From the NCBI GenBank assembly GCA_934097085.1, contig CAKONK010000018.1, positions 1 through 19,475 of the forward strand: a DNA stretch of 19,475 nt, written 5' to 3'. A program made the translations under genes and the position numbers. This document shows positions 8,477-15,679 of this stretch, piece after piece. Each line of letters opens with the position of its first letter. Within the stretch, counting starts at the first letter, position 1. Below the pieces are notes generated by a model. It worked only from the letters and a program-made list of their open reading frames with translations. It made no database searches and was not told the origin of the DNA. Source of the DNA: an uncultured Bacilli bacterium (GTDB taxonomy: Bacteria; Bacillota_I; Bacilli_A; RF39; UBA660).

Positions 8477-9969
8477 TTAATATCACCAATTATTTTATTA
8501 AATATTTCAATACTTTCAGGACTATATTTAGTGCCATTTTTACTTACAATTAATTTAATCATATCTTCTTTAGAAACTTTTTTAATAATGCCTCTTGCAT
8601 ATTCATAAGCAATATTTACAAGATATACATATAAAGGTACTTCACCCTCTTTTAAAGATTTAGGAAATCCTTTACCATCATATCTTTCATTATGCATTAA
8701 ACAAATATTTCTAGCATATTCTTTAGTTTTTTCATCCAAGAAATTCATATTATTTAATACCATAACTGATTTATATGGATAAGAATATATTACCTTTTTT
8801 TCATCGTCATTTAAATTACTGAAACTATTAAAATATGATACTGGTGCAAGTTTTAAACCTACATCATAATACTTTGCAGCATTAATAATTATATCTTTGT
8901 TATCTGTAAGCATTAGGAAAAGCACTTCTGATACTTTTTGATATACACCGTTATTATCTATTAAGTAAGATTCTACATAATCATCTAAAATACTACTTAA
9001 ATCTTTATTTTGAGATTTAATAATTTCTGATAAATAATTATTTTTTGAATACATTCTTACCATATTATTTAATCTTTTATTAATAATTTCAAAGTTAAAT
9101 GGTTTTTCTATCATATCGGCTATTTCATAAGCATAGACCTTTTCTTTAGTATCTTTACTATCATCAGCAGAAACTATAACAACAGGCATTTTATTAAGTA
9201 GTCTTTTTTCATTTAGAAAGTCTAGTACGCCAAAGCCATCCATAACTGGCATTTTTAAATCTAAGAACATACCAACAATATTTTTTTCATTTGTTTTTAA
9301 ATTATTATTAATTATTTCTACAGCTTCTTCACCATTTTTCGCTTCGATTATGTTATACGAAGAAAATGCTTTTTTAAAAATACTTCTTGTTAAATCATCA
9401 TCATCAATTATCAAAAGGTATTCTGTAAAATTATTCATTTTACTTATAAGTTTTCCTTCATAATATTTATTAATCTCTGGATTTTTCTTAACTACATCAT
9501 ATAAAAGTGATGAAAAATAGTTATATAGATTATTAATTTCATTATTATCTCTTGAGATACTTTCTAAAGTATTTTCAATATTTAAAATTAAATCTGTTAT
9601 ATCACTACTTATATCATTTTTTTCTTCTTTTTTAGGTTTTTCCTCAGACTTAAAGGAAACAATAAATACTTTATTTCCCGGAAGTAATTTAACAAGAGCA
9701 GTATAATTATCATATATAAGTAAATTAGATAATTTTAGAAAGTTAATAGTTTTATAACCATCAAGTGGTAAATTATTAGCGCTTATTTCATTAAAATAAG
9801 TATTTGCATAATCGGGATGAAGACTTTTTTTACATCTTTCAAAGTAATCTTCATAACTAATACTTGATGGATTTTCTGTATATTTATCATATAAATAAAC
9901 TTTATCTTCGTTTAAATCTATTAAAGTTATATCAATGATATTAAATAAATCATTTATTAAATTATTCAT
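8473..9969 (-). CDS. Response regulator with receiver and degenerate HD-GYP-like domain
   Basis: This 498-residue soluble protein has three parts. Residues 1-110 are a small alpha/beta sensor-like region that I do not recognise, possibly PAS-like. A helical linker follows. Residues about 184-300 are a receiver domain with LLIIDDDD (185-192), phospho-acceptor Asp237 in FLDLKMP, SADD and Lys289 in EKPF. Residues about 345-490 resemble HD-GYP cyclic-di-GMP phosphodiesterases, keeping M-H-N-E-R-Y-D-G-K-G-F-P (425-436), but the HD pair is Y-D (368-369) and other metal ligands are also lost, so it is probably not catalytic. A GGAGG inside the HPt coding end, five to six bases before ATG 9969, serves this gene, which overlaps the HPt gene by eight bases. 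It is the likely final output of the phosphorelay. Confidence 0.88.
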   Translation of the reverse strand: MNNLINDLFNIIDITLIDLNEDKVYLYDKYTENPSSISYEDYFERCKKSLHPDYANTYFNEISANNLPLDGYKTINFLKLSNLLIYDNYTALVKLLPGNKVFIVSFKSEEKPKKEEKNDISSDITDLILNIENTLESISRDNNEINNLYNYFSSLLYDVVKKNPEINKYYEGKLISKMNNFTEYLLIIDDDDLTRSIFKKAFSSYNIIEAKNGEEAVEIINNNLKTNEKNIVGMFLDLKMPVMDGFGVLDFLNEKRLLNKMPVVIVSADDSKDTKEKVYAYEIADMIEKPFNFEIINKRLNNMVRMYSKNNYLSEIIKSQNKDLSSILDDYVESYLIDNNGVYQKVSEVLFLMLTDNKDIIINAAKYYDVGLKLAPVSYFNSFSNLNDDEKKVIYSYPYKSVMVLNNMNFLDEKTKEYARNICLMHNERYDGKGFPKSLKEGEVPLYVYLVNIAYEYARGIIKKVSKEDMIKLIVSKNGTKYSPESIEIFNKIIGDIK

Positions 9970-10333
9970 TGTTACCTCCGAAGAATGTATCTAATACTTT
10001 ATATAGTTCATTGGCCTTTACAAAAAGATTAGTAATATTTTGATTTATAAAATTAATATCACCATTTTTCGCAGCCATTTCGTGTTCATACGCCATATTA
10101 GCAAAATTCATTATTCCAAAAGTTTTACAATTACTTTTTAGAGCGTGAACTTTTACTCCATAGTTTTCAATATCTTTATTTTCATATAAAGTTCTTATCT
10201 CATTCATTTGATTAATAAAACCATTTTTAAACTCTAATAAAAGTTCTTTGTAAGATGTTTCATCGCCAATAAAAGATAATCCTAAATCTACATCAATTCC
10301 ATTATTTTTTAAATATTCTAAAGTATTATTCAT
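9962..10333 (-). CDS. HPt-domain phosphotransfer protein
   Basis: This is a 123-residue helical protein with the HPt motif V-H-A-L-K-S-N (62-68, phospho-His63), followed by the usual G-I/A-helix segment. It carries phosphate between the receiver of the hybrid kinase and the receiver of the REC/HD-GYP-like protein encoded directly downstream. An upstream in-frame ATG at 10375 exists, but the likely -10 (TATACT, 10353-10358) and the terminator of the preceding gene lie inside that extension, so ATG 10333 is preferred. Its ribosome site is a GGAAAGGG stretch at a somewhat long distance. It is the first gene of a three-gene operon in which each gene overlaps the next. Confidence 0.88.
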   Translation of the reverse strand: MNNTLEYLKNNGIDVDLGLSFIGDETSYKELLLEFKNGFINQMNEIRTLYENKDIENYGVKVHALKSNCKTFGIMNFANMAYEHEMAAKNGDINFINQNITNLFVKANELYKVLDTFFGGNNE

Positions 10334-10352
10334 AAGTCCACTACCCTTTCCT

Positions 10353-10358
10353 AGTATA
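10353..10358 (-). promoter_or_regulatory. Possible -10 of the phosphorelay operon
   Basis: TATACT on the minus strand, about 20 bases before the chosen HPt start. The -35 position falls in the T run of the terminator at 10376-10404 and matches poorly, so this is a weak call. Confidence 0.35.
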
Positions 10359-10375
10359 CAATAATATTTTAGCAT

Positions 10376-10404
10376 AAAAAAACACTATTTAAAATAGCAT
10401 TTTT
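10376..10404 (-). terminator. Intrinsic terminator after lemA
   Basis: On the minus strand an A-rich arm ending in GCTATT pairs with AATAGTGTTTTT (about 11 pairs including two G-U) around a small loop, followed by T residues. It begins at the lemA stop codon and separates this unit from the phosphorelay operon. Confidence 0.75.
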
Positions 10405-10942
10405 ATAAATTTACTTTAATATTTTCTCTTTTTTCACTTTCAATTTTAAATAAGTCTTTTTTCTCAAAGTTAAATATTTTAGCAATTATGTTTGATGGTA
10501 CACTTTCTACTGCATTATTGTATGATGTAACTGCATTATTATAACTTGTTCTTGCATAACTTAATTTATTTTCGATTTCATTTAAATTTCTTTGTAAACT
10601 TAAAAAGTCTGCATTTGCTTTTAAATCTGGGTAACTTTCTGCGATTGCCATAAGATTATTAATTTGTTTATCAATCTTCTCGGTTTCCTGTGTACTAAAG
10701 CCATTATTTTGATACTCACTTCTTAATTTAGTAACATTTTCTAAAGTTGATTTTTCGTGTTTAGCATAGCCTTTAACACAATTAACTATATTTGGTATTA
10801 AATCAAATCTTTGATTTAAAAGAACATCTATTTGAGACTCTCTTTCTTTAACTCTATTACCTTTCTTAACAAAACCATTATAGTATGATAGAATCATTCC
10901 TGATATAATTACAATAATTAATAAAATAATATTTAATAACAT
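10403..10942 (-). CDS. lemA: LemA family membrane protein
   Basis: This 179-residue protein has one N-terminal membrane segment (about 3-22) and a long helical cytoplasmic or surface domain. The LemA signature is clear: Y-Y-N-G-F-V-K-K (20-27), R-E-S-Q-I-D-V-L-L-N-Q-R-F-D-L-I-P-N (34-51), Y-P-D-L-K-A-N (about 104-110), N-L-N-E-I-E-N-K-L-S-Y-A-R and Y-N-N-A-V (twice). The molecular role of LemA proteins is not established. The start at 10942 is preceded by AGGAGG, which overlaps the stop codon of the upstream membrane coiled-coil gene, 12 bases away. The two therefore form a small operon closed by a terminator. Confidence 0.92.
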   Translation of the reverse strand: MLLNIILLIIVIISGMILSYYNGFVKKGNRVKERESQIDVLLNQRFDLIPNIVNCVKGYAKHEKSTLENVTKLRSEYQNNGFSTQETEKIDKQINNLMAIAESYPDLKANADFLSLQRNLNEIENKLSYARTSYNNAVTSYNNAVESVPSNIIAKIFNFEKKDLFKIESEKRENIKVNL

Positions 10943-10954
10943 CTTACTTCCTCC

Positions 10955-11479
10955 TTACTTTGTCTCAATAGTTACTTTATTTACATAACCATTTTCATCA
11001 TAATCTACAGATATTTCATAATCTTGTAACTTGTAACCATTAAAACTTTTAAGCATACTTTTAATTTCTTTGATTTTATCTGGATCAGTTCCATAAGAAG
11101 TACCATCAAATATTACCTCGATTAAATGATCACTTGATTTTTTATTACTTTTGATTATTTCATCAACCTCAAGGCCAGTAGCAGTTCCACCTTTAGTTCC
11201 AGCATAAAATTCATGCATATTATTAAAGCTATCTTTTTCTCTTTCAAGTTCTTCTTCTTTCATTTTTTGTTCAATTTCCTCTTGTCTTTTTTTAGCTTCT
11301 TCCTCAGCCTGTTTTTGCTTATCTTTAATTTCTTGCTTTTCTTTATTAAATTCCTCTTTTATAGCATCTTTCTTAGCTTTAATCGATAAACCAACTCTAT
11401 AAGTAAGGGTTCCAAGTGATGCAATAAAAATTATAATTACAATATATAATATAAACTTTCTATCTTTTTTCTTTTCCAT
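10955..11479 (-). CDS. Unknown membrane-anchored coiled-coil protein
   Basis: This 174-residue protein has a basic N-terminus, one membrane segment (about 11-30) and a highly charged Lys/Glu/Gln helix (about 35-85) that should form a coiled coil. A small alpha/beta C-terminal domain (about 90-174) follows, ending in strands with Y-E-I-S-V-D-Y-D-E-N-G-Y and V-T-I-E-T. The anchor could be a signal anchor exposing the domain outside, since no lipobox is present. I recognise no family. It lies upstream of lemA in the same transcript, so a shared role at the cell envelope is possible. AGGAGA six to seven bases before ATG 11479 supports the start. Confidence 0.7.
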   Translation of the reverse strand: MEKKKDRKFILYIVIIIFIASLGTLTYRVGLSIKAKKDAIKEEFNKEKQEIKDKQKQAEEEAKKRQEEIEQKMKEEELEREKDSFNNMHEFYAGTKGGTATGLEVDEIIKSNKKSSDHLIEVIFDGTSYGTDPDKIKEIKSMLKSFNGYKLQDYEISVDYDENGYVNKVTIETK

Positions 11480-11510
11480 TTTAATACTTCTCCTTTTTAA
11501 TTATATTTAT

Positions 11511-11519
11511 AGTATATCA
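11511..11519 (-). promoter_or_regulatory. Extended -10 promoter of the coiled-coil/lemA operon
   Basis: TGATATACT on the minus strand gives TATACT (11511-11516) with a TGn extension, 32 bases upstream of the ATG. No clear -35 is seen. Confidence 0.5.
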
Positions 11520-11529
11520 ATTTTATTAA

Positions 11530-11560
11530 TAAAAAACTAGGTTTAAATTTCAAGCCTAGT
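11530..11560 (-). terminator. Intrinsic terminator after the Cys-repeat exported protein
   Basis: ACTAGG (minus strand, 11560-11555) pairs with CCTAGT (11541-11536) around a 13-base loop and is followed by TTTTTT. It lies about 20 bases after the stop codon at 11579. Confidence 0.8.
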
Positions 11561-11578
11561 ATTTATTTAAATGATTTA

Positions 11579-12526
11579 TTAAGGTTCAGAAATAATTTGT
11601 GAATATTCTATGTTTGCCATAAATCTTTTAGAACCATTTTGAATTTGATTATGCATGTAATTTATTAAAGTAACTCTAGCCATATAATAATCATTAATTT
11701 TGCCAATAGCTTTGCTTGTAGTCATTTCTACATTATCCGCTAAATTAATTGTTCCTTGAGTATTTGTAATATCATATGTATTTTGAAGAACATAACACTT
11801 GTTATTTGATGCATTATAGTAATCAGCAACCCATCTATTTAAGCCATCACAATCTGCTTCAGAAGTTATACCATCAACAACTTGTCTATTAGGATCATAA
11901 CATTTACCAGTATTACAATTTTCTTGTGTTCTAGAATTATCAACTTTATAAAAATCTAATACTAATTCTGCATCTTTTCTAGTTTCCCAAATATATGTGT
12001 CACTAGCGGTACATGAGAACATATTATCTAAATAGCCATCACTTGATAATGTATTACCTTTGGCATAGCATTTTTCCTCTTTACCATCCGTCGCCCAAAT
12101 ATTTGCACCAGTACATTCTTCCTTAGAAACATCTACAGTCTCTCTTTTTTCATAACAAGTACCTGAGGTATATTCCATATCATTTTGTGTAATATTTAAA
12201 TCAATTTTATACTTTCTTGTTGATTCAGCTTCATTTCCAGTTGTAAAAGTAATACTTCCAAATGAATTATCACTTAAATCCTCCCCAGCAACAGCTTGAT
12301 CTTTACCAAAATTTTCAGTATTTGCTACTAACTCGATTGGCGTACCAGCATCAATTAAAAATAAATCGCTTGATACATTAGTCGTAACATTAATATTAGA
12401 ATTACCCTTTCCATCAACTTGACTTGCTAAGTAGGCAAATGTTGCTCCGATTACAACAACTAACATAGTTACTATTGCTATTACTGTAAGAAGAACTACA
12501 TTGCTTTTTTTTGAACTTTCATCCAT
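11579..12526 (-). CDS. Exported protein with two Cys-rich repeats
   Basis: This 315-residue protein has an N-terminal membrane segment (about 10-30) ending in IGATFAYLAS, like the signal regions of TasA/CalY-type SipW-dependent surface proteins. Most of the chain should be outside the cell. Two copies of a Cys repeat are visible, residues 124-159 and 209-250. Both follow the pattern C-Y, R, V-D, C, G, N, W, D, K-C-Y, N-T, and the cysteines could form disulfides. Between and around them are beta-rich strands such as AELVLDFYKVD and YYMARVTLINYM. I recognise no named family. GGGAGA eight bases before ATG 12526 supports the start. It has its own promoter and terminator. The large protein at 17265-19028 shares the signal type but not the repeats. 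Confidence 0.75.
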   Translation of the reverse strand: MDESSKKSNVVLLTVIAIVTMLVVVIGATFAYLASQVDGKGNSNINVTTNVSSDLFLIDAGTPIELVANTENFGKDQAVAGEDLSDNSFGSITFTTGNEAESTRKYKIDLNITQNDMEYTSGTCYEKRETVDVSKEECTGANIWATDGKEEKCYAKGNTLSSDGYLDNMFSCTASDTYIWETRKDAELVLDFYKVDNSRTQENCNTGKCYDPNRQVVDGITSEADCDGLNRWVADYYNASNNKCYVLQNTYDITNTQGTINLADNVEMTTSKAIGKINDYYMARVTLINYMHNQIQNGSKRFMANIEYSQIISEP

Positions 12527-12556
12527 TTTTAAAATCTCCCTTCTATTATCAAAATA

Positions 12557-12585
12557 ATCATATAATATTTTTTTACTTTAGTCAA
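12557..12585 (-). promoter_or_regulatory. Promoter of the Cys-repeat exported protein
   Basis: On the minus strand, TTGACT (12580-12585), a 17-base spacer and TATGAT (12557-12562) lie about 31 bases before the ATG. Confidence 0.65.
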
Positions 12586-12642
12586 TAAATTAAAAATTAT
12601 TTTTTAAAAATTATACATTTTTTTTACTTTTTTTGATATGAT

Positions 12643-12648
12643 TATAAT
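12643..12648 (+). promoter_or_regulatory. -10 element of the DUF192 gene
   Basis: A perfect TATAAT overlaps closely with GGAG (12649-12652) upstream of ATG 12661. The -35 region is only a T-rich stretch. The mRNA leader would be very short. Confidence 0.4.
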
Positions 12649-12660
12649 GGAGATAAAAAT

Positions 12661-12993
12661 ATGATATTACAAATAAGTGATGATGAAAATATAAAAGTAA
12701 AAATAGCAAATAATTTTTTAAAGAAACTAATTGGTTTTATGGGTAAAAAAGATTTTGATTATGGAATAATATTTCCTAAAACAAATTCAATTCACACTTT
12801 TTTTATGAAAGAAAACATTGATGTAATTGGTTTTGATAATCATGGAATAATTATTTTTAAAGCAGTTAATGTAGAAAAGAATAAAGTTATAGTAATAAAA
12901 CAGCAATTAAAAAATACAAACATTTTAGAAATGCCTGCATTTAAATCAAAAAAATTAAAAATGTATGATAAATTAACCTTTATACGTAAATAA
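12661..12993 (+). CDS. DUF192 family protein
   Basis: This 110-residue protein matches the DUF192/COG1430 pattern: an early K-L-I-G-F-M-G-K (22-29) in place of the usual 'GLMGR', then I-H-T-F-F-M-K-E-N-I-D-V-I-G-F-D (44-59), the equivalent of the family's 'FWMKNTxIPLDIxFxD' core, and N-I-L-E-M-P-A near the C-terminus. The biochemical role of DUF192 is not established. Many members are exported, but no signal peptide is seen here. GGAG lies eight bases before the ATG. The gene converges on obgE and overlaps its last 21 bases, so no terminator fits between them. Confidence 0.75.
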   Translation: MILQISDDENIKVKIANNFLKKLIGFMGKKDFDYGIIFPKTNSIHTFFMKENIDVIGFDNHGIIIFKAVNVEKNKVIVIKQQLKNTNILEMPAFKSKKLKMYDKLTFIRK

Positions 12994-14241
12994 ATAATCA
13001 TTTATTGCTACATCATCACCAGGTTTAGCACCCATTTTTTCTAAGGTTTCTTCAACTCCCATAGCACGAAGTATTCTACCAAAACGAAGAACTCCCTCTT
13101 CTTCAGTAAATTTAGTCATGTTAAATAACCTTTCAATTTCTTTACCTGTAACAACCCAAGTATCACCATCTTTAGTTATTTCATAAGGTTTATCTTTTTT
13201 AAATTTAATATAAACTTCATCCTCAAACTCATCTTTATCATAAGAAAATTCTTCTTCAGTTTTTAAAGTTTCATTTATCTTATTTAATAAATCATCAATA
13301 CCTTGATGCGTTATAGAGCTTATTTCAAATATATCTTTATCTGGATAAGCTTTTTTAAATTCTATTAAATTATCTTTACTATCAGGCATATCCATTTTTG
13401 AGGCAACAATTATTTCTTTTTTATTTGCAAGTTTTTTAGAGTATTTAGAAAGTTCTTCCCTAATTACTTTATAATCATTAATAGGATCATTACCCTCCAT
13501 TTTAGACATATTTACCATATGTACTAACACTTTACATCTATCAGCGTGACGAAGAAATCTGTCTCCTAAACCTACTCCTTCACTTGCTCCCTCGATTAAA
13601 CCTGGAAGGTCTGCTACTACAAAAGAATCACTACCTAATTTAACTACTCCTAAATTAGGTGATAAAGTAGTAAAATGATAACTTGCTATTTTAGGTTTAG
13701 CCGAAGATATTACACTTAAAAATGTTGATTTACCAACACTTGGCATACCTATAAGTCCTACATCCGCTAAAACTTTAAGTTCGCATCTTAAATATTTTAT
13801 TTCTCCTTGTTCACCATTTTCTGAAAACTTTGGAGCGGGATTTTCATGAGTAGCAAAGGCTTTATTACCTCTTCCACCTCTTCCACCGTGTGCTACTATA
13901 ACTGATTGATTGTCCTCAACTATATCACTAACAATAAGACCTGTATCATCATCATAAACTGTTGTTCCAAGAGGTACTTTAATAATGATATCTTCACTAT
14001 TTTTACCAAATTTATTGGAACCCATACCATTTTCGCCTTTTTTACCTTTAATAATTTTTTGAAATCTTAAATCTACTAAAGTTTTTAAAGATTTATCTCC
14101 AACAAAAACAATATTACTTCCTCTTCCACCATTTCCACCATCTGGTCCACCCATAGGTACAAATTTTTCTCTACGAAAGGAAGTACATCCCATACCTCCA
14201 TCACCAGCAATTAACTTAACTTTAACTTCATCAACAAACAT
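12973..14241 (-). CDS. obgE: Obg family GTPase, ribosome assembly
   Basis: This 422-residue protein has all three Obg domains. Residues 1-158 are the glycine-rich Obg fold, with repeated G-G-R-G/G-N-G-G motifs such as GGPDGGNGGRG (31-41). The G domain (about 159-330) has G1 GMPSVGKS (165-172), switch residues H-F-T-T (189-192), G3 DLPG (211-214), G4 SKMD (281-284) and G5 EISS (306-309). The C-terminal OCT domain (about 340-422) ends in GDDVAINDYLFTY. Obg binds the 50S subunit late in assembly and links GTP level to growth. The G4 Asn is Ser, which may affect guanine recognition. It follows the unknown 126-aa gene after one base, in the classic L21-Prp-L27-Obg cluster, and its 3' end overlaps the convergent DUF192 gene. 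Confidence 0.97.
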   Translation of the reverse strand: MFVDEVKVKLIAGDGGMGCTSFRREKFVPMGGPDGGNGGRGSNIVFVGDKSLKTLVDLRFQKIIKGKKGENGMGSNKFGKNSEDIIIKVPLGTTVYDDDTGLIVSDIVEDNQSVIVAHGGRGGRGNKAFATHENPAPKFSENGEQGEIKYLRCELKVLADVGLIGMPSVGKSTFLSVISSAKPKIASYHFTTLSPNLGVVKLGSDSFVVADLPGLIEGASEGVGLGDRFLRHADRCKVLVHMVNMSKMEGNDPINDYKVIREELSKYSKKLANKKEIIVASKMDMPDSKDNLIEFKKAYPDKDIFEISSITHQGIDDLLNKINETLKTEEEFSYDKDEFEDEVYIKFKKDKPYEITKDGDTWVVTGKEIERLFNMTKFTEEEGVLRFGRILRAMGVEETLEKMGAKPGDDVAINDYLFTYKG

Positions 14242-14242
14242 A

Positions 14243-14623
14243 TTATCTTCCCCTTAAACTTATATCTATTGTATCAAATTCCTTATAATTTGCATAGTAA
14301 GAAATCATTTCTACAATAATTTCTTTTAAAATACTATTACTTTCACTATACATATTATTTTCATTAAAGTACTTTTCCATACATCTTGCATAATTAATAT
14401 TATTTCTAATAGTCTTTTTCTTTTCAAAATCATATTTACTTAAATCATAAGAACAAAATAAAATACTTATATTATCAAATAAATCACTTAATACTTTATT
14501 TTTTTCTTCTTCATCAAGGTAATCAATAAATAATATTCCATCTGAAAAGTAATCACTAAAACTATTTATATTAATTCCCATTGGAAGTGGTAATACTTTT
14601 TCATCAATACTAATTAAATACAT
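14243..14623 (-). CDS. Unknown protein between rpmA and obgE
   Basis: This 126-residue acidic, probably helical, cytoplasmic protein has no membrane segment and no motif I recognise. Residues 60-125 alternate charged and hydrophobic positions as in a small helical bundle, with N-N-I-N-Y-A-R-C-M-E-K and E-M-I-S-Y-Y-A-N-Y. In Bacillus subtilis the place between rpmA and obg is held by spo0B, but I see no H-box-like histidine here and the length is shorter, so identity with Spo0B is not supported. The stop is one base before the obgE ATG, so translation is coupled. Its AGGGAGG lies directly after the T run of a terminator-like hairpin that follows rpmA. Confidence 0.75.
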   Translation of the reverse strand: MYLISIDEKVLPLPMGININSFSDYFSDGILFIDYLDEEEKNKVLSDLFDNISILFCSYDLSKYDFEKKKTIRNNINYARCMEKYFNENNMYSESNSILKEIIVEMISYYANYKEFDTIDISLRGR

Positions 14624-14634
14624 AATAAACCTCC

Positions 14635-14660
14635 CTTAAAAAAAATGCCATTAAGGCATT
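14635..14660 (-). terminator. Intrinsic terminator or attenuator after rpmA
   Basis: On the minus strand AATGCC (14660-14655) pairs with GGCATT (14649-14644) around a five-base loop, followed by eight T. It overlaps the rpmA stop codon. The next gene starts about 12 bases later, which leaves no room for a promoter, so partial read-through is expected. Confidence 0.8.
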
Positions 14661-14943
14661 ATTTTTCATAAACAGATACTTTTTTCTTATCTTTACCCAT
14701 TCTTTCATACTTAACAGTTCCACTAACTTTAGCAAATAAAGTATGATCTTTTCCCATTCCTACATTAGTTCCTGGATAAATTCTAGTTCCTCTTTGACGG
14801 TAAATAATACTTCCAGCATTACAAGTTTGTCCATCAGAAAGTTTAGCACCTAATCTACGACCTGCTGAATCACGATTGTTCTTAGTAGAACCTTGAGCCT
14901 TAACGTGAGCAAATCTTTGAATATTTAAACTTATATATAACAT
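14659..14943 (-). CDS. rpmA: 50S ribosomal protein L27 (bL27) with cleavable N-terminus
   Basis: This 94-residue protein is L27, which lies near the peptidyl transferase centre. The core has S-T-K-N-N-R-D-S-A-G-R-R-L-G (about 19-32), I-I-Y-R-Q-R-G-T (46-53), P-G-T-N-V-G-M-G-K-D-H-T-L-F (57-70). The N-terminus M-L-Y-I-S-L-N-I-Q-R-F-A (1-12) is the extension found in Firmicutes, which Prp removes after the Phe-Ala so that the mature tail can reach the ribosome centre. Its presence with the prp gene directly upstream (18 bases between stop and start) supports this processing. AGGAGA precedes the ATG at 14943. Confidence 0.97.
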   Translation of the reverse strand: MLYISLNIQRFAHVKAQGSTKNNRDSAGRRLGAKLSDGQTCNAGSIIYRQRGTRIYPGTNVGMGKDHTLFAKVSGTVKYERMGKDKKKVSVYEK

Positions 14944-14961
14944 TTCTATTCTCCTTTACTA

Positions 14962-15255
14962 TTATTCTTCATTAACTTTAATATTTTTAGGATAACTTTT
15001 TTCTAACTCTTTAAGCATAGTCATCATATTTAAAATTAATGAGTTTGTAATATCATCAGATAAAAGAACTTTTATTTCCATATATTCATCATTATCTAGA
15101 AATTCAATACTTTTTTCATTGATATTTAATAGACCATTTACAGTAGTATAAATTATACTTGATACGCTAGCACATACAATATCTTTACCAGCATTATCAT
15201 AACCTGAATGACCTGTTATTTTAATAACATTTCCATTTTTATTAACTTTAATCAT
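14962..15255 (-). CDS. prp: Ribosomal-processing cysteine protease Prp
   Basis: This 97-residue protein is the YsxB/Prp cysteine protease that trims the L27 N-terminus. The conserved pair is present: His16 in G-H-S-G-Y (15-19) and Cys28 in G-K-D-I-V-C-A-S-V-S (23-32). The helical tail with S-L-I-L-N-M-M-T-M-L is like the family's substrate-groove part. It begins two bases after the rplU stop and lies before rpmA, whose product is its substrate. Ribosome sites of this gene sit inside the rplU coding end, so coupling is likely. Confidence 0.93.
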   Translation of the reverse strand: MIKVNKNGNVIKITGHSGYDNAGKDIVCASVSSIIYTTVNGLLNINEKSIEFLDNDEYMEIKVLLSDDITNSLILNMMTMLKELEKSYPKNIKVNEE

Positions 15256-15257
15256 TA

Positions 15258-15557
15258 TTAACCATTAATTTTTTTAACTTCAACTAAAGTATATGCTTGT
15301 CTATGTCCTTGAGTTTTTCTAGATTTTTTCTTAGGACGATAATGGAATACTTTTATTTTTTTACCTCTACCATTTTTAATAACTTCAGCTTCAACTGATG
15401 CTCCTTTTACAAATGGTTTTCCAGCTTTTCCATCAACAAATAATACTTCATCGAAAACAACTTTTTGTCCAGCTTCAACATCTAATTTTTCAACATAGAT
15501 ACGGCTATTTTCTTCAACATAATATTGTTTTCCACCTGTTTTAATTATAGCTTTCAT
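15258..15557 (-). CDS. rplU: 50S ribosomal protein L21 (bL21)
   Basis: This 99-residue protein is L21, which binds 23S rRNA in the large subunit. Typical segments are K-A-I-I-K-T-G-G-K-Q-Y-Y-V (2-14), V-F-D-E-V-L-F-V (34-41), G-A-S-V-E-A-E-V (about 53-60), K-I-K-V-F-H-Y-R-P-K-K-K-S-R-K-T-Q-G-H-R-Q (72-92). Length is close to the family norm of about 102. It is the first gene of the rplU-prp-rpmA-(126 aa)-obgE operon. AAAAGGAGG seven bases before ATG 15557 is a strong ribosome site. A structured leader upstream suggests autogenous control. Confidence 0.98.
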   Translation of the reverse strand: MKAIIKTGGKQYYVEENSRIYVEKLDVEAGQKVVFDEVLFVDGKAGKPFVKGASVEAEVIKNGRGKKIKVFHYRPKKKSRKTQGHRQAYTLVEVKKING

Positions 15558-15643
15558 TTCTTTTCCTCCTTTTCATAAGTCACACCTTTAAGGTAAGATA
15601 ATCTTTTAAAAACCTTTTTAGAGTGGATGAAATGACTTAAAAC
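15558..15643 (-). promoter_or_regulatory. Probable L21 leader RNA
   Basis: The 5' UTR of rplU is about 85 bases. It has AAGTCA near its start that can pair with TGACTT about 15 bases before the AGGAGG, closing an inner hairpin ACC/GGT (ACCTTAAAGGT). Firmicutes rplU mRNAs are known to carry an L21-binding leader at this place. The assignment is by position and pairing only. Confidence 0.55.
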
Positions 15644-15649
15644 AATAAG

Positions 15650-15679
15650 ATTATACCAAAAAATCCCTGATATAGTCAA
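15650..15679 (-). promoter_or_regulatory. Promoter of the rplU operon
   Basis: On the minus strand, TTGACT (15674-15679), an 18-base spacer and TATAAT (15650-15655). The -35 lies inside the loop-side part of the terminator of the upstream gene. Confidence 0.8.

Noticed and set aside
10333..10375. Upstream ATG 10375 as the HPt start
   Set aside because: The extension covers a likely -10 element and abuts the preceding terminator, and adds residues with no HPt similarity.
14243..14623. Spo0B identity for the gene before obgE
   Set aside because: Only the position fits; no phosphorylatable His motif or ATPase-like part is seen and the protein is too short.
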